A stretch of DNA of 64,000 nucleotides from Entrophospora sp. SA101 (taxonomy: Eukaryota; Glomeromycota; Glomeromycetes; Entrophosporales; Entrophosporaceae). The notes below the pieces were generated by a model, which was not told where the DNA came from, ran no database searches, and worked only from the letters and a program-made list of their open reading frames with translations. Of the stretch, positions 21,991-32,366 are shown one piece after another. Positions within the stretch are counted from its first letter, which is position 1. Each line of letters begins with the position of its first letter. The DNA lies in NCBI GenBank assembly GCA_958430865.1, contig CAUDNR010001569.1, positions 34,411 through 98,410 of the forward strand, read 5' to 3'. Made by a program: the position numbers and the translations under genes.

Positions 21991-23571
21991 TCAAGACACT
22001 TTACCAAATGTTCTGAGGATTGCTTGCCTAACAGGAAAGAAATCAAGTAAAATAGGATCTGGTAAAATACTTTTAGGAATTTGAATAGAGGGTTCTACAT
22101 TGTAATATAAACAATCTAATGGAATTCTGATCACATGTGTGCCTTGTATATAGGTAATTTAATGAATTCCCATTTTCATCATGTGTACCAAATTCAAACT
22201 AATAATTAACCAATATATATTATAAATTTTATAAATCAATGGAGAACAAGGTTTGCTGATGTAACATACCTTGTTTATAGGTTTAAGTTTTTGTTGCACA
22301 TATGTACCTGATACACAATAATGCCATACTTGTTGAGGATCAAGACTTTAGAATGATACACAACAAAAAAAAATGACACATACACTGTGAAAATATACTT
22401 ACTTTCATATGCTGAGGAATTTGATCTTTGGGGACATAATCAATCTTAACAACAATTACATCATGGACACAATTGTTATGTAACCAGTAATTCTGTGCCT
22501 TTTCCTTGACATGACCAACAGACTCTGAAAATGCTACTTCTACAACAAGGTTTGGCCATGGTTTATTCTACAAATTAAAGATATAATATGAAATCAACTT
22601 TGAAGAATTCAAAAGCAACAAAAAATAAAAAGGTACCTTTCCATCACTCCCATATGGTGAGATTACTTTAGATTTCCTTGGGCGAAATGGTTGATCAGAT
22701 TCTTTGCCAGAACCACTAACACGAGTTGCTTTAAGCAATCAAGATTAGTTTGAAAAATATGGGCATAGAATGAGAAAGTTAATGAATTGATGCCTACTAG
22801 TAGCCCCAAAGCTATAAATCTCAGCATCTGTCTCATCAGCAGGACTACACTGTTTCATCATTAGTTTAGCAATTGCACCAATGCAAACTTCATGTGATTG
22901 TGATGGTAATTCATAAATTGTCACATTGCCTAAAACAATTCCATTTTTTTCAAGTTTTGCATCCCACTCCCAACACCCATGGACATTAAATCGGTCTGCA
23001 TGTTCTTCATATTTATCAATAGTCCCATCTTTCACAAGAATATATGGGAGCCTTGATATAATTAGTGAAAGGTTAGTTTATTTATCTTTGGTAGATAAAA
23101 GATATGCATCACTTACTTTATTTTGTCCCATTCTGCCATAGGGTGAAGGTTACCCTGATTCCACCATTGGACACGATACTTTTCTAACTTGTCCATACTT
23201 ATGAAAATAATAAAAACAGCTTGTTAAAAAACAAGCATTACAAAGATTATCAGTACCTTTGTTTAACATTTTCAGACAGTTACCTTATGCTTTCAGACTT
23301 TTTGGAAAATTTGACAGTAACATTGCTACAATAATAGTTAAGAATAACTTGTTAGAAAAAAATGGGAAAAGAAAATTATAGACTTGTATATATTATTCAC
23401 CTTGAGGTATCACTTGTAACAGAACTTGCTGTTTATAATAATAAGAAAATAAGGCAACAATGATACCATTACTGAGTTTTTTAGGTGAGATAAGTGAAAT
23501 GAGAAAACATACCGACCTTTTGAAGTTGAGTGTGAGCTGGATTCACTATCACACTCTGTCTTTTTTTCCAT
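21991..23571 (-). pseudogene. Uma2-like (putative restriction-endonuclease fold) protein, 3' part broken
   Basis: Seven exons read cleanly: 23571-23513, 23424-23401, 23325-23284, 23197-23117, 23051-22798, 22728-22637, 22567-22403 (239 residues). They give MEKKTECDSESSS…, EKYRVQWWNQGNLHPMAEWD, DGTIDKYEEHADRFNVHGCW, …VTIYELPSQSHEVCIGAIAK…, GKESDQPFRP and PNLVVEVAFSESVGHVKEKA. The D…E-V-x-S…K layout is that of Uma2/PD-(D/E)XK proteins, with likely catalytic E in VVEV and K in VKEKA. This fits a family I know as multi-copy in Rhizophagus. The next exon (22328-22270, WHYCVSGTYVQ) lacks one base at its acceptor. The last (22198-21991) needs a frameshift near 22160 before QGTHVIRIPLDCLYYN…ILPDPILLDFF. 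Biological role unknown. Confidence 0.7.
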
Positions 23572-23579
23572 TTTTACTA

Positions 23580-24029
23580 TGGTTGGCTCGGTCTAAAGAC
23601 CTCCTATTTCTGCGCCACATGGCCAAATTTCAAAAATAGCAATTTTGTAATTTGTTCAAAAATGCAATAAAAATTTTCGAAAATAGGACTTCACGTGATT
23701 TTGGGTTTAAAAATTTATTTCGTACTGCCAAATTTAGATATGATGGTCATGTATTAGTCTAAATTTAGAAATGATTTTTGTAGTTTGGTCTAAATTTAGT
23801 AATGATCCTAGCGGCCAAATTTCTCATGAACATAGTAAAGTACATGTTCTAAAAAAGAATAGAACTCTACAACAAATGATTTTTTTGAGAATATCTCATT
23901 ATTACATTAAAACTAAAGACCTATTCTATCAACTAATAACGTTATTTTTTTAAAAGATAGGACAGAAAGTGACTTCTATACTTTTAAAATTTATGCAAAA
24001 CTTAGGAGGTCTTTAGACCAAGCCAACTA
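23580..24029. mobile_element. TA-inserting MITE, copy 3 (complete, 450 bp), next to the Uma2-like start codon
   Basis: The left end TGGTTGGCTCGGTCTAAAGA and the right end TCTTTAGACCAAGCCAACTA are inverted repeats with TA on both sides (23578-23579 and 24030-24031). It is the same family as 10897-11323, sharing CCAAATTTCAAAA…AGCAATTTTGTAATTTG and TACATGTTCTAAAAAAGAAT. It ends 8 bp from the ATG (23571) of the Uma2-like gene. Confidence 0.88.
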
Positions 24030-24149
24030 TACAATGGATTCACATGATATACAAGGTTATAATTTTCCCATATTAAATAATAATATAAATAAATTTTCAA
24101 TAATGAATTTGCATGAATAATCCTTTGTTTAGATTATGAAGAGTAAATT

Positions 24150-24470
24150 GGAGATGTGACAACATTAATAAAAATTATTATAAATGATCAAAGAGATGAT
24201 GTTGATAATAGATTAAAATTCAGTTCAGCATAAACAGCAGAGGAATATATATCAATTGATGATGATGAAATTCCAACCAAAGAGGAATTCTTAGTTCTTT
24301 TGAGCAAATTGAAGAGGAAGATGTTATTGTAAGTAGTACAACTATTGCCAACGTTTCAATAAATGAAGCTGTAAAAGCTTTTGAAACTACTTTTAATTTT
24401 CTTGAACAAAATAATTTTATAATGCATTAAAAGCATCGAAAAGAAAATAGAACCATATAGTAATCAAAAT
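24150..24470 (+). pseudogene. Tigger transposase C-terminal remnant
   Basis: Islands in different frames (EEYISIDDDEIPTKEE, then EEEDVIVSSTTIANVSINEA, then VKAFETTFNFLEQNNF) match the acidic tail plus ALxAFETxxxFLEQ helix that ends Tigger transposases. Stops interrupt it. No start or catalytic core. Confidence 0.5.
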
Positions 24471-24531
24471 TCAATACAAACAAATATTACTTACTGTTAT
24501 TGACATTTTAATTTTACTCAAAAATATATAT

Positions 24532-25020
24532 ACAGTCAGCCCTCCATAAGTGCATTCTGTAACCCAGTCCTAAGCTTGGGGCTTAGAGATAAATGCATCC
24601 CCTCTATGTTCTGCATTGCATGATCTTTTCCATATAAAACCATCCTCTATAAGTGCACTCCATGACTTTCACATGACCATCTACATACATAATATAGTAA
24701 AATAAGAATTCAAGTAACATACAAATAACAAATGATCAATTCTTTCTTTTTTAATAGATGTAAAGAATTATTAGAACAACACAATAACAGAATGACAGAA
24801 TAACAGAATAGGAGAGGAAGAATACAGATAAAATTAAGAATTTTAATAACTAAAATCTATATCAATCTTCTAATTCATAAATTAACATTATACTTATTAT
24901 TAAAAACATCACCTGGAACTGCTTGATGTTGTGATTCAAGTTCTACATTAATCATCTTCAATCAGGCAATTGGTTTGTTGTAATTCTGTACAACTTGCAG
25001 CTAAAGTTCAAGGACACATA
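24532..25020 (-). mobile_element. Tigger-type element end with a minus-strand transposase scrap
   Basis: TACAGTCAGCCCTCCATAAG at 24532 has the CAGTC(A/G)GCCCTCC form of Tigger termini, with an internal second copy (CCATCCTCTATAAGTGCACT, about 24646). On the minus strand near 25010-24960 a scrap reads VQNYNKPIA, as in Tigger C-terminal regions. The other terminus was not found. Confidence 0.45.
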
Positions 25021-25079
25021 ATATATCTATTTATTTCACATCAAATATTTGGTGACACATGAAAACAAGGGACATAGCT

Positions 25080-25560
25080 CTATACCACTTGCCTCCCCAA
25101 TGCTAACCAGCAATCATATTGTTGCTTCAAAACATGGGGTACAAGCTCATTTGAATGATAACTGGAGTTCTACCATTTTTGCAGATGAAATCACCTTTGA
25201 TATTTTTCATAATAAAATATAAAAATGGAGAAAGACCAATTAGAATATTGTCAAAATCATGATAAAAGGTAATGACTTGGGGTGAATTTCATTGAATGGC
25301 AAAACCTCCTTGTTTTGCTATGTGAATATTACACCAAACCAGCTTTTGCCAGTTGCTTTATAAACTGGTCATCCTAGTCTGATCCATCAAGAACATGTGG
25401 CAGATCGTGAAAAAGAATGTAGAAATAAGGATGCCTAAAGATACTAGCAATTTACAGTTGGGAAATGGGAGAACATTCCTCAAGAAACAGCACAAAATTT
25501 AGTTAGTTCTATGAAAAATCATTGTGAATTGATAAAAATGGAGAGATAGAATTTTATATT
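25080..25560 (+). pseudogene. Tc1/mariner transposase, decayed 3' half
   Basis: Frame-changing islands read SPMLTSNH…VQAHLNDNWSSTIFADEITF. This is the region around the second catalytic Asp of Tc1 transposases (DDWxxxIFxDE). Further on come MWQIVKKNVEIRMPKDTSNL and WENIPQETAQNLVSSMKNHC, the conserved Tc1 C-terminus. Several frameshifts and stops. Confidence 0.65.
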
Positions 25561-25792
25561 AATTCTTTATATTCAACAAAGTAATTGATGAATACACTGT
25601 ATATATAACCATCTTTAATAAATATCTTTCTTAAAATAAAACTTACTCTCACTTTTTTAGATAATTTGATATATTTTTTCACAAGTTGCATGTCAATTCA
25701 TTTAATAAAATATCTTTAATAATAAGTTCTTTTATTACAAGCCTCATGAAATTTTCTTTCACACATATAACAATATATAACCCAGAAACCAA

Positions 25793-25822
25793 TTAACGTG
25801 CAGGTCGCGGATTCTGCCCACG

Positions 25823-25861
<39 letters not shown>

Positions 25862-26777
25862 ACCTTCTTCTGCTGGTGGTGGAGTACTTGTCATTAATAA
25901 TAAAGCAAGAGGTATCAAATACCACCTAGGAAAAATAATAGTAGAATTGCATATTAATGAGTGTGTATTTCATGGGCACGAGATGTGTTTTTTCATTGTA
26001 TTTAATTGAAGTTTTTTTTTACCAATATTTTTGTAGAAATGATTTTTCTTCAGGAGGTTTCTCAACTGTTCCATCTTCTTTTACAGGCAAAGCTTTGTGT
26101 AATCTAGGACTATATAATATAAATAAATATTATTACTTTATAATTCTATTATAATTATAATTATTACTTAATAATTTACCTCACACCATTAATTGATCTA
26201 ACTGTTTGAATTGAAGTCTTAAATTCATTATTAATCTTGTCAGATTGAACTTTTATTGTATCATTACATTGATCTTTTAAAGTGTAATAATCAAAATGAA
26301 ATGGTTTATTATGTTTGTCCAAGTGTATAATAATTTCATCTTCAAAATTCGAAGATTTTAATAAACACTAAAGAGAAAAAAAAGAGAAAGAGAAATTTCA
26401 TCAATTAATATAAATTATAATTAATATTATAATAATCATTAGTGAAATACCATTTTTGTAAAAGATTTCAAAACATTATTTTGATCATTCTCATCAACTA
26501 ATTTTATTAAATAGAAAGGTGATGAGTATTCAACATCATCAAATAAGACATTATCATTAACACCAATATATTGTGAAACTGCTTTATTGGTAATGACTAT
26601 GACTTCTCCTCGTTTTGTATATGATATTTGCTGTGGAAATTTATGAAACACAATGAATTTATGTTCTTTATCATTGGACTGCCACGACGATTGTTGTTGT
26701 TGCGCAAGAAATAAATTATTATTATAAGAAATAAAAATTATTAAAATAATTATTAAAGTAAATAAAGAAGATTTCAT
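25793..26777 (-). CDS. EMC10: ER membrane protein complex subunit 10
   Basis: Four exons: 26777-26451, 26367-26180, 26109-26023, 25925-25793; 735 nt, 244 residues. It starts with a signal peptide (MKSSLFTLIIILIIFISY…). A lumenal beta-rich domain includes SPFYLIKLVDENDQNNVLKS. The linker PRLHKALPVKEDGTVEKPPE leads to the family signature EEKSFLQKYWWYLIPLALLL, which is the single membrane segment. The EMC inserts tail-anchored and multipass proteins into the ER membrane. The cytosolic tail here is a polyglutamine run of about 13 residues (CAG-rich), then RGQNPRPAR; in animals the same place often carries polyglycine. All introns are GT-AG and the frame is kept throughout. Confidence 0.9.
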
Positions 26778-26829
26778 TATTGACTATTGATTATATTTTT
26801 TTTTAGAGAAAATTTTTTTGTGAAAGATT

Positions 26830-27000
26830 TGGGGGTTTAACACTTGAACCTCGTTATTATTTTAACGCGGTCCTTGTTATAACGGTTTTCGTTATACCGA
26901 ACAAAAGTATTTTTTCAATAATAAAAAATTTTGTTATTATCACGGGAAGATCCCACGCGTTTCTGTTTGGCAAAACATACTAATACTAATACTGTTCTTT
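26830..27000. other. Pogo-terminus-like sequence upstream of EMC10
   Basis: ACTTGAACCTCGTTATTATT and CTTGTTATAACGGTTTTCGT resemble pogo/Tigger-type ends built on CTCGTTATAACGG. No partner terminus was found, so this is only a possible relic. Confidence 0.3.
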
Positions 27001-27239
27001 TTTCCGTAAAAATTTTTTATATATAGGAAGTAGAAGACTGATTTGGACCAGTCCGGACCATTCTAGTCTTTTGGACTGCAATCCTATATTATAAAAAGAT
27101 CAAAAGAATGCAGTCAGTTTTCTTAGTATTAATGAAAAGACTGAACTGGCTCAAGGCCAGCCAGACTGTTCATCAGCCCTTTATGACCATTTAACATCCC
27201 TGGTGCCAACAAAATTCAAAATTCAATTCTCACAAAGCA

Positions 27240-27660
27240 TACATACAATATAAAATATTTTATTACCAAAATGTATAAATTTTGGACAACGATTGAATAG
27301 TCTTATATCATTTGGGGGATTGTTACAATACTGCAGAAATTTAAAATGCACAACAATCAATCGTTAATCGAAATATTTAATAATTGTATTAAAGTACATT
27401 GAGTTTATTGGGGAGATGATGGTGACAGAATTTTAAAAACTTTAAAATAAACAATATCAAAAAATTTAATATTAAATACAATGAATGATTCGTTGAGAAT
27501 TTTAATGAAGAATTGAAAAAGATACTTTGAATATGATTTTTTCACAGAAAATAATGATAAACTGGGTGATTTATAAACAAATATCGAGATCTAGGGCTAA
27601 TGAAATCAATGAAGGATTTAACCTTATGTAATTCCTTACATATTACAATTGATGGATTTT
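27240..27660 (+). pseudogene. Possible F-box/LRR-like C-terminal remnant
   Basis: Islands YWGDDGDRILKTLK, EYDFFTENNDKLGDL and NKYRDLGLMKSMKDLTLCNS, ending LHITIDGF and a stop, lie in two frames. They resemble the distal part of Rhizophagus F-box/LRR-like proteins. No start and several stops. Weak call. Confidence 0.3.
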
Positions 27661-27842
27661 AAAAAAAAAAGCATTAAGTAAACTTTTTATTTTAAATTAT
27701 ATAATTACATAAAATATCAATTAAGGTTTGTTAATTAATTAACAAATAAATAATGATTTAATGATATAAATTATTATTACAACTGATGATGTTTATATTA
27801 TATATATATACATATATATACACATATTAAATAATAAATTAA

Positions 27843-29104
27843 TTACCAAGGAAACCATTTTTTATTTTTTGCTTGTTGTTGCTCACTTAATTCCTTTGCC
27901 ATTCTTAAAAAATCATTACTATTGCCTGCTAAATTTTCAATCTTATCATTAAGTTGGTCAAGTTTTTCAGCACGTTCATTGAGTGCATTTGCTGTTTCGG
28001 CCAATGCTTGATGAGTTGATTGTGTTTGTTTAACTGAACGATTTGTTGATTTATTATCATTAATGTTTGATCCTTCCAATAATTGATCACGTTTAGAAAT
28101 TTCATCAATTTTTTTATCAGCATTTTGACCATCTATAGTACCTGGTTCCTCTTCATGTTTATCGGATTCATCTAATTCATCACGTGATTTATTTACAACA
28201 GTTGTGCTAGAACGTTTAAAAAATCCACGAACATTGCTCCATTTACTAGCAAAGTTGAAAAATTGTCTTGGATTTTGTGCATTTGTTTCATTGTTAGTAG
28301 ACGTGACTGGTGATTTTGTTTGGCTGCATTCAACCATTTCATCATCCTTAGCCTCATTAACTTGATTATTTTCAATCATTATTTCTTCTGTTATATTGTT
28401 GTTGGTTGTATTGGTGGTGGTTATAGAAGAATTTTGAGATTTAGAATCTAATGTAAGAGGAAGAACATTTGTGATGGATGATTGAATAGGAAGTGACTCG
28501 GGGGATTTGGAAACAGAATCATCATTAATAACATGACTATCGTTATCATTATCATTATTGTTAATACCATTACTGGCATTTGAATTAATAAATTTATCTA
28601 ATTTTGAGGTAACCTTTTTCATAAAATCAAATTTCTTTGGTTCACCGGAATTTGGAGAAGTTGAAAGAAGAGGTGAAGTTGCTGGATTAGGAGGCTCATT
28701 TTGTTGACTTTCCTTACCATCATTTACTTTGTTAATAATTGTTGGCTGTGAATTTTGTTTATCATGTTTATCATTTACTTCCAAAGCTTTAAAAAATAAA
28801 TTTATAATTAGAAAAATTTTTTTTTGAAAATATAGTTAATCAATATAATATATAATATATTAAATGTTAGGAATAATTATTAGTTACTTTGTGTCAAAAC
28901 TTGTTCTTTGTTATCAGTATCATTGATATTATTATTAGTAGGAATAGTGATAGTTTCTTTTTTAATGTCTTCTTCATCTTTAACCTTAACTTCTTCCTTC
29001 TCTTCTTTTTCTTTCACTTTTTCTTTCTTTTCCACTTCTTTTTTACTGTCATCATTATTACCAGAATCAACAATTATATCATTTGCTATATTGTTGTCGC
29101 TCAT
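27843..29104 (-). CDS. Disordered protein with a C-terminal tomosyn-type R-SNARE motif
   Basis: Two exons, 29104-28888 and 28786-27843, with a GTAACT…AAAG intron; 1161 nt, 386 residues. The first 330 residues are low-complexity: Lys/Glu-rich (KKEVEKKEKVKEKEEKEEVK), then Asn/Asp/Ser/Thr-rich, with short ordered patches (KKFDFMKKVTSKLDKFINS, FFNFASKWSNVRGFFKR). The last 55 residues form a SNARE heptad helix, ALAETANALNERAEKLDQLN, ending RMAKELSEQQ…KNKKWFPW. An Arg (NERAEKL) sits at the expected zero layer. The ending resembles tomosyn (…ERxxKLxxLxxxT…KKW), with no membrane anchor. No WD40 propeller is present, so this is not a full tomosyn. It may regulate SNARE assembly; function is inferred. 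The start is the first in-frame ATG. Confidence 0.7.
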
Positions 29105-29789
29105 TTTTTTAACAGAAGTTTTCTCATTTCCAATGAGAGGGATTTTCAATCACACTAATAGTTTCACCAGCTGTAACAGTTACACTAAAACCGACTGGCG
29201 AATAAACACAATGTCCATTATTATTATTATTATGGTTACTCCTTGAAATTTTTAAAATTTAGTGCAGGTCACTTAGTCTCGCAACTTTTTATTGGTTTCT
29301 CTACAAAGTTACGATTTCATTTTTGTTGTTGTGGAGGATTTGAGCCTCAAAGCTGCACGAATTTACTGAATTTATGTTCAGTCCTAAAGTTGGCACATTA
29401 CACACAAAAAAGTTAACATCAAAAATTTGAGTCTTTTCCCCCTTATATTGCAGATCCTTTATCATGTGAATTGCCCAGATGAATGAAAAGAGAATTTTAT
29501 TATTATTCTTTATATATATAAAAAACGCAATAAACAACCAAGTTCGTTTATTTTTCGAATTTAATAAAATAGAATATTGCATTGATCAAAAAAATGAGCA
29601 AACATATACTTGATATCTCCCAAAATATATTTCATAGAAATACATTTCATTTCTATTGCTTGCTCTATTTTTTTTATTGCCGATTTTACTATTTATGAAT
29701 TTATCACATGACTAAACAAATTTTTATTGCATTTTTGATTGGTGGGACTAGGGATTTTTTTTCAAAAAAATTTTTTTCCCGTTTATATC
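29105..29789. promoter_or_regulatory. Divergent intergenic region between the SNARE-motif gene (-) and UTP30 (+)
   Basis: About 685 bp between opposed start codons, so it should hold both promoters. AT-rich, with T-runs and (TTA)n at 29219-29232. No core promoter motif can be assigned with confidence. Confidence 0.4.
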
Positions 29790-30994
29790 ATGAATACGTT
29801 GAAAGAAAAAAACTTAGATTCTCAATTGGTAAAATAAAGCATAATTTGCTTTCATAATAACAATAAATAATAGAATACTAATAATAATTTTAATTAGACT
29901 GATAGAGCAGTTGATTCTTTATTAAATTATATTTCTAAACAACAAAAAAATGCAGAACAACATGATCTTTTCGCAAATCAACCAGATTTTATATGGCTAA
30001 TGATTTCTACTCATAGAATTTTGGACAAGAGAATTAAGCCTATTGCAATGTAATTATTTAATTTTCGGGGAGTTTTTTTTTGAAAATATTAAATAAGAAA
30101 AAATAATATTATTATTTACATATACAGCCCATTAAAACACCCATTGTATGATACATCAACAGAATTGTGTTTGATAACAAAAGATCCACAGAAGGTTTTT
30201 AAAGAATGGGTTAAATCAAAAGATATGAAAAATATTAAAAAAGTAAACCATGACTTTTATTACAAGTTAATATTATTTAGAAAATTAATAATGATAATAA
30301 ATGAGAGATCTGGATTATTATTTATATTTAGGTTATTGGTATTACTAAATTCCAGAAGAAATATTCAAGTTTTGAAGATAAGCGTAGTTTATGTGACTCT
30401 TATGATTTATTTTTAGCTGATGATCGGATTCTTTCATATCTTCCAAAATTATTGGGAAAATATTTTTTTGAGAAGAAAAAGTAAAAAAAAAATTTTTTAA
30501 TTAATTAATTAATTTAATTTAATAATTTATTAATTAATTTTTAATATTTAATAGACAACCAATCCCAGTAAAAATAAGTAAAGAGACAACTTTTTGTAAA
30601 GAGATTCTTAAATCATGTCATTCTACTTATTTACATTTTAGTTCTGGAACATATTTGTAAGTTCTAAATATTTTTAATGTTATATTCTATTTTCTAATTA
30701 GTTCTGATAGTCGTTGTCATTATTTAAAGTGCGATTAAGATTGGTAAAAGTGATATGACGTCTAGACAAATTGTTGAAAATATTGAAATTTCAGTGCCAA
30801 AAATTATTGAAAAAATACCTAGAAAATGGAGAAATATACAATCTCTAAGTATTAAAACAAATTCATCCACAAGTTTACCAATTTTCAATTCTTTGCCGGA
30901 AATCAGCAAATTAGTTATCAACAAACCTATTGATGATGATGAAAAAGAAAAGGTAAAGGTAAAGAAGGTGAAAGGGAACAGAAAAAAACAATAG
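29790..30994 (+). CDS. UTP30: Ribosomal L1-domain protein (Utp30/Cic1/RSL1D1 type), ribosome biogenesis
   Basis: Six exons: 29790-29828, 29898-30049, 30128-30242, 30332-30480, 30555-30656, 30730-30994; 822 nt, 273 residues. The L1 fold is clear: DFIWLMISTHRILDKRIKPI, PLKHPLYD, LFLADDRILSYLPKLLGKYF, QPIPVKIS. It ends with AIKIGKSDMTSRQIVENIEI and IQSLSIKTNSSTSLPIFNSL, the segment shared by Utp30, Cic1 and human RSL1D1. The lysine-rich C-terminus (KEKVKVKKVKGNRKKQ) suits a nucleolar protein. These proteins bind pre-rRNA within pre-ribosomes. Upstream introns are all GT-AG. The duplication breakpoint lies at 30719-30724, just before the last exon. A second copy of that exon alone is at 62611-62875. 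Confidence 0.82.
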
Positions 30995-31858
30995 CCAACG
31001 TTACTGCGTATTTAGTTAAATTTACAAAAAATCCAAAATTTTTAATTTATTCCAAAAATGCAAAATAAATAATGACTTTCTAACATCTTTCGATGTGACT
31101 TATATGGGCGTGGATAATAATAGAAAGGGGAAGAAGATAACTGCAAAATCCGATTTTGAGAAAATCGAAAAAAAGATCTGCTTTTCTATTATTGTTGTTG
31201 TTGTTGTTGCTAAACCTTAAAATTTTATTAAGTGAACATGGTTCTAAAATGAAATTAATCCTTTTGATGAATTACACATAGAAATTTTGTTAGCTCAAAT
31301 CGGAATGTTTTGTAATTATCCATGTTTCTATTGCTATGCCTTGTTTATTATTTTTTAAAAAATACTTTAATGGAAAAATATCAATTTAAGTAGGGTAATA
31401 GTTTTTAGGCCGAAATTAATACTTGTGATGAATTAATTACATGTATGGGTGGCGCGGCGTTAACTCAAAATCACGATTTTGGGTACAGCGCAGACCAGGG
31501 TGCGAAATGCGTGATAAATAATAATAGTAAGGGTTTCTATTTGAATGATGTTTATTCTAATTATTATGAATTTGAGTATATATTCGAATTATATTGAAAG
31601 TTTATTTGAATAAAACGATTCGAATAAAATAATATAAATATATTCACATTTCTAATCCAATCCAATTAAAATTTTTTTTTCTTTGTCCTTTATAGTCCTT
31701 GTACATACCAGTAATAATAAATAGATAGTAGTTGCAAAAGTAATTGACCTTTTTTATTTTCTTTTTTTAAGTCATAGTACTAGTAATTATAGTAGTAGCA
31801 ATTAATGATACCACCTGACGAAATATTTTTTTAACAAAAATTTTTCTTTTAAATTTAA
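30995..31858. other. UTP30 3' flank; includes a dispersed repeat and a (TTG)n run
   Basis: (TTG)n at about 31190-31210. The stretch 31395-31480 contains a locally GC-rich GGGTGGCGCGGCGTTAACTC next to AAAATCACGATTTTGGG. The reverse complement of this stretch resembles 50500-50580. No gene seen. Confidence 0.5.
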
Positions 31859-32101
31859 TATTCTTCATTTAAAGATGATCCAAGAAATTTAGTAAAAGAT
31901 ATCTTTGTTGAAGATGAATTTGAAAGTGAACATAATTCAGAAAATAGTTATTTTCATGATTATTGTGAAGTTAATGAAACTGATAGAAATAATTATTTAG
32001 GACAAGAATGTTATGATATTGACATTAATAATGGTAATAAAGATGATGATAATAATTCTCAAAAATTAGTTGCAAACCAGAAGAAACATAATTTTACGTA
32101 G
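31859..32101 (+). other. Acidic exon-like open stretch without a start
   Basis: After TTCATTTAAAG a frame stays open for about 79 codons to a TAG (32099-32101). It reads DDPRNLVKDIFVEDEFESEH, then NSENSYFHDYCEVNETDRNN, then YLGQECYDIDINNGNKDDDN. Composition is acidic and Asn-rich like real proteins here, but there is no ATG start and no recognised family. It may be a terminal exon of a lost gene. The post-gap sequence starts inside it (51522 = 32043), and a third partial copy lies at 63740-63982. Confidence 0.3.
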
Positions 32102-32259
32102 CTTATCCAAATTTGACTCTGACAAAAGAGTAAAAATTAAAAAATCTATTAAATTTTTTCTTAAAATAATATTTTAAATGTAAAATATGTAAAACGTAAA
32201 ATAAAAATTATTATTGCAGATTATCACAAAATTTTTTCTTTGTGAAAATGGTTATATTT

Positions 32260-32366
32260 TTCTCTTCGTCAAATTTTTCTTTTCGTCAACTTTTACCTCT
32301 TTTTCCTTTTCGTCAATATGCTCTTTGCGGTAAATTACATTTCGTCATGTAACATTTCGTCAGGTA
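32260..32366. repeat. TTTCGTCA repeat cluster
   Basis: Five to six copies of TTCGTCA occur at about 32263, 32280, 32310, 32341 and 32355. The last (ATTTCGTCAGGTAA) is the inverse of ACCTGACGAAATA at 31812. Together they form a 12-bp inverted repeat about 550 bp apart that encloses the acidic open stretch. A mobile-element origin is possible. Confidence 0.5.

Noticed and set aside
28889..29246. Hydrophobic Ser/Phe-rich open frames on + at 28889-29246
   Set aside because: Antisense of the Lys/Glu-rich first exon of the SNARE-motif gene; codon bias alone keeps them open.
29301..29582. Minus-strand open frame between the SNARE-motif gene and UTP30
   Set aside because: No splice or homology support; composition is that of AT-rich intergenic DNA in a divergent promoter region.
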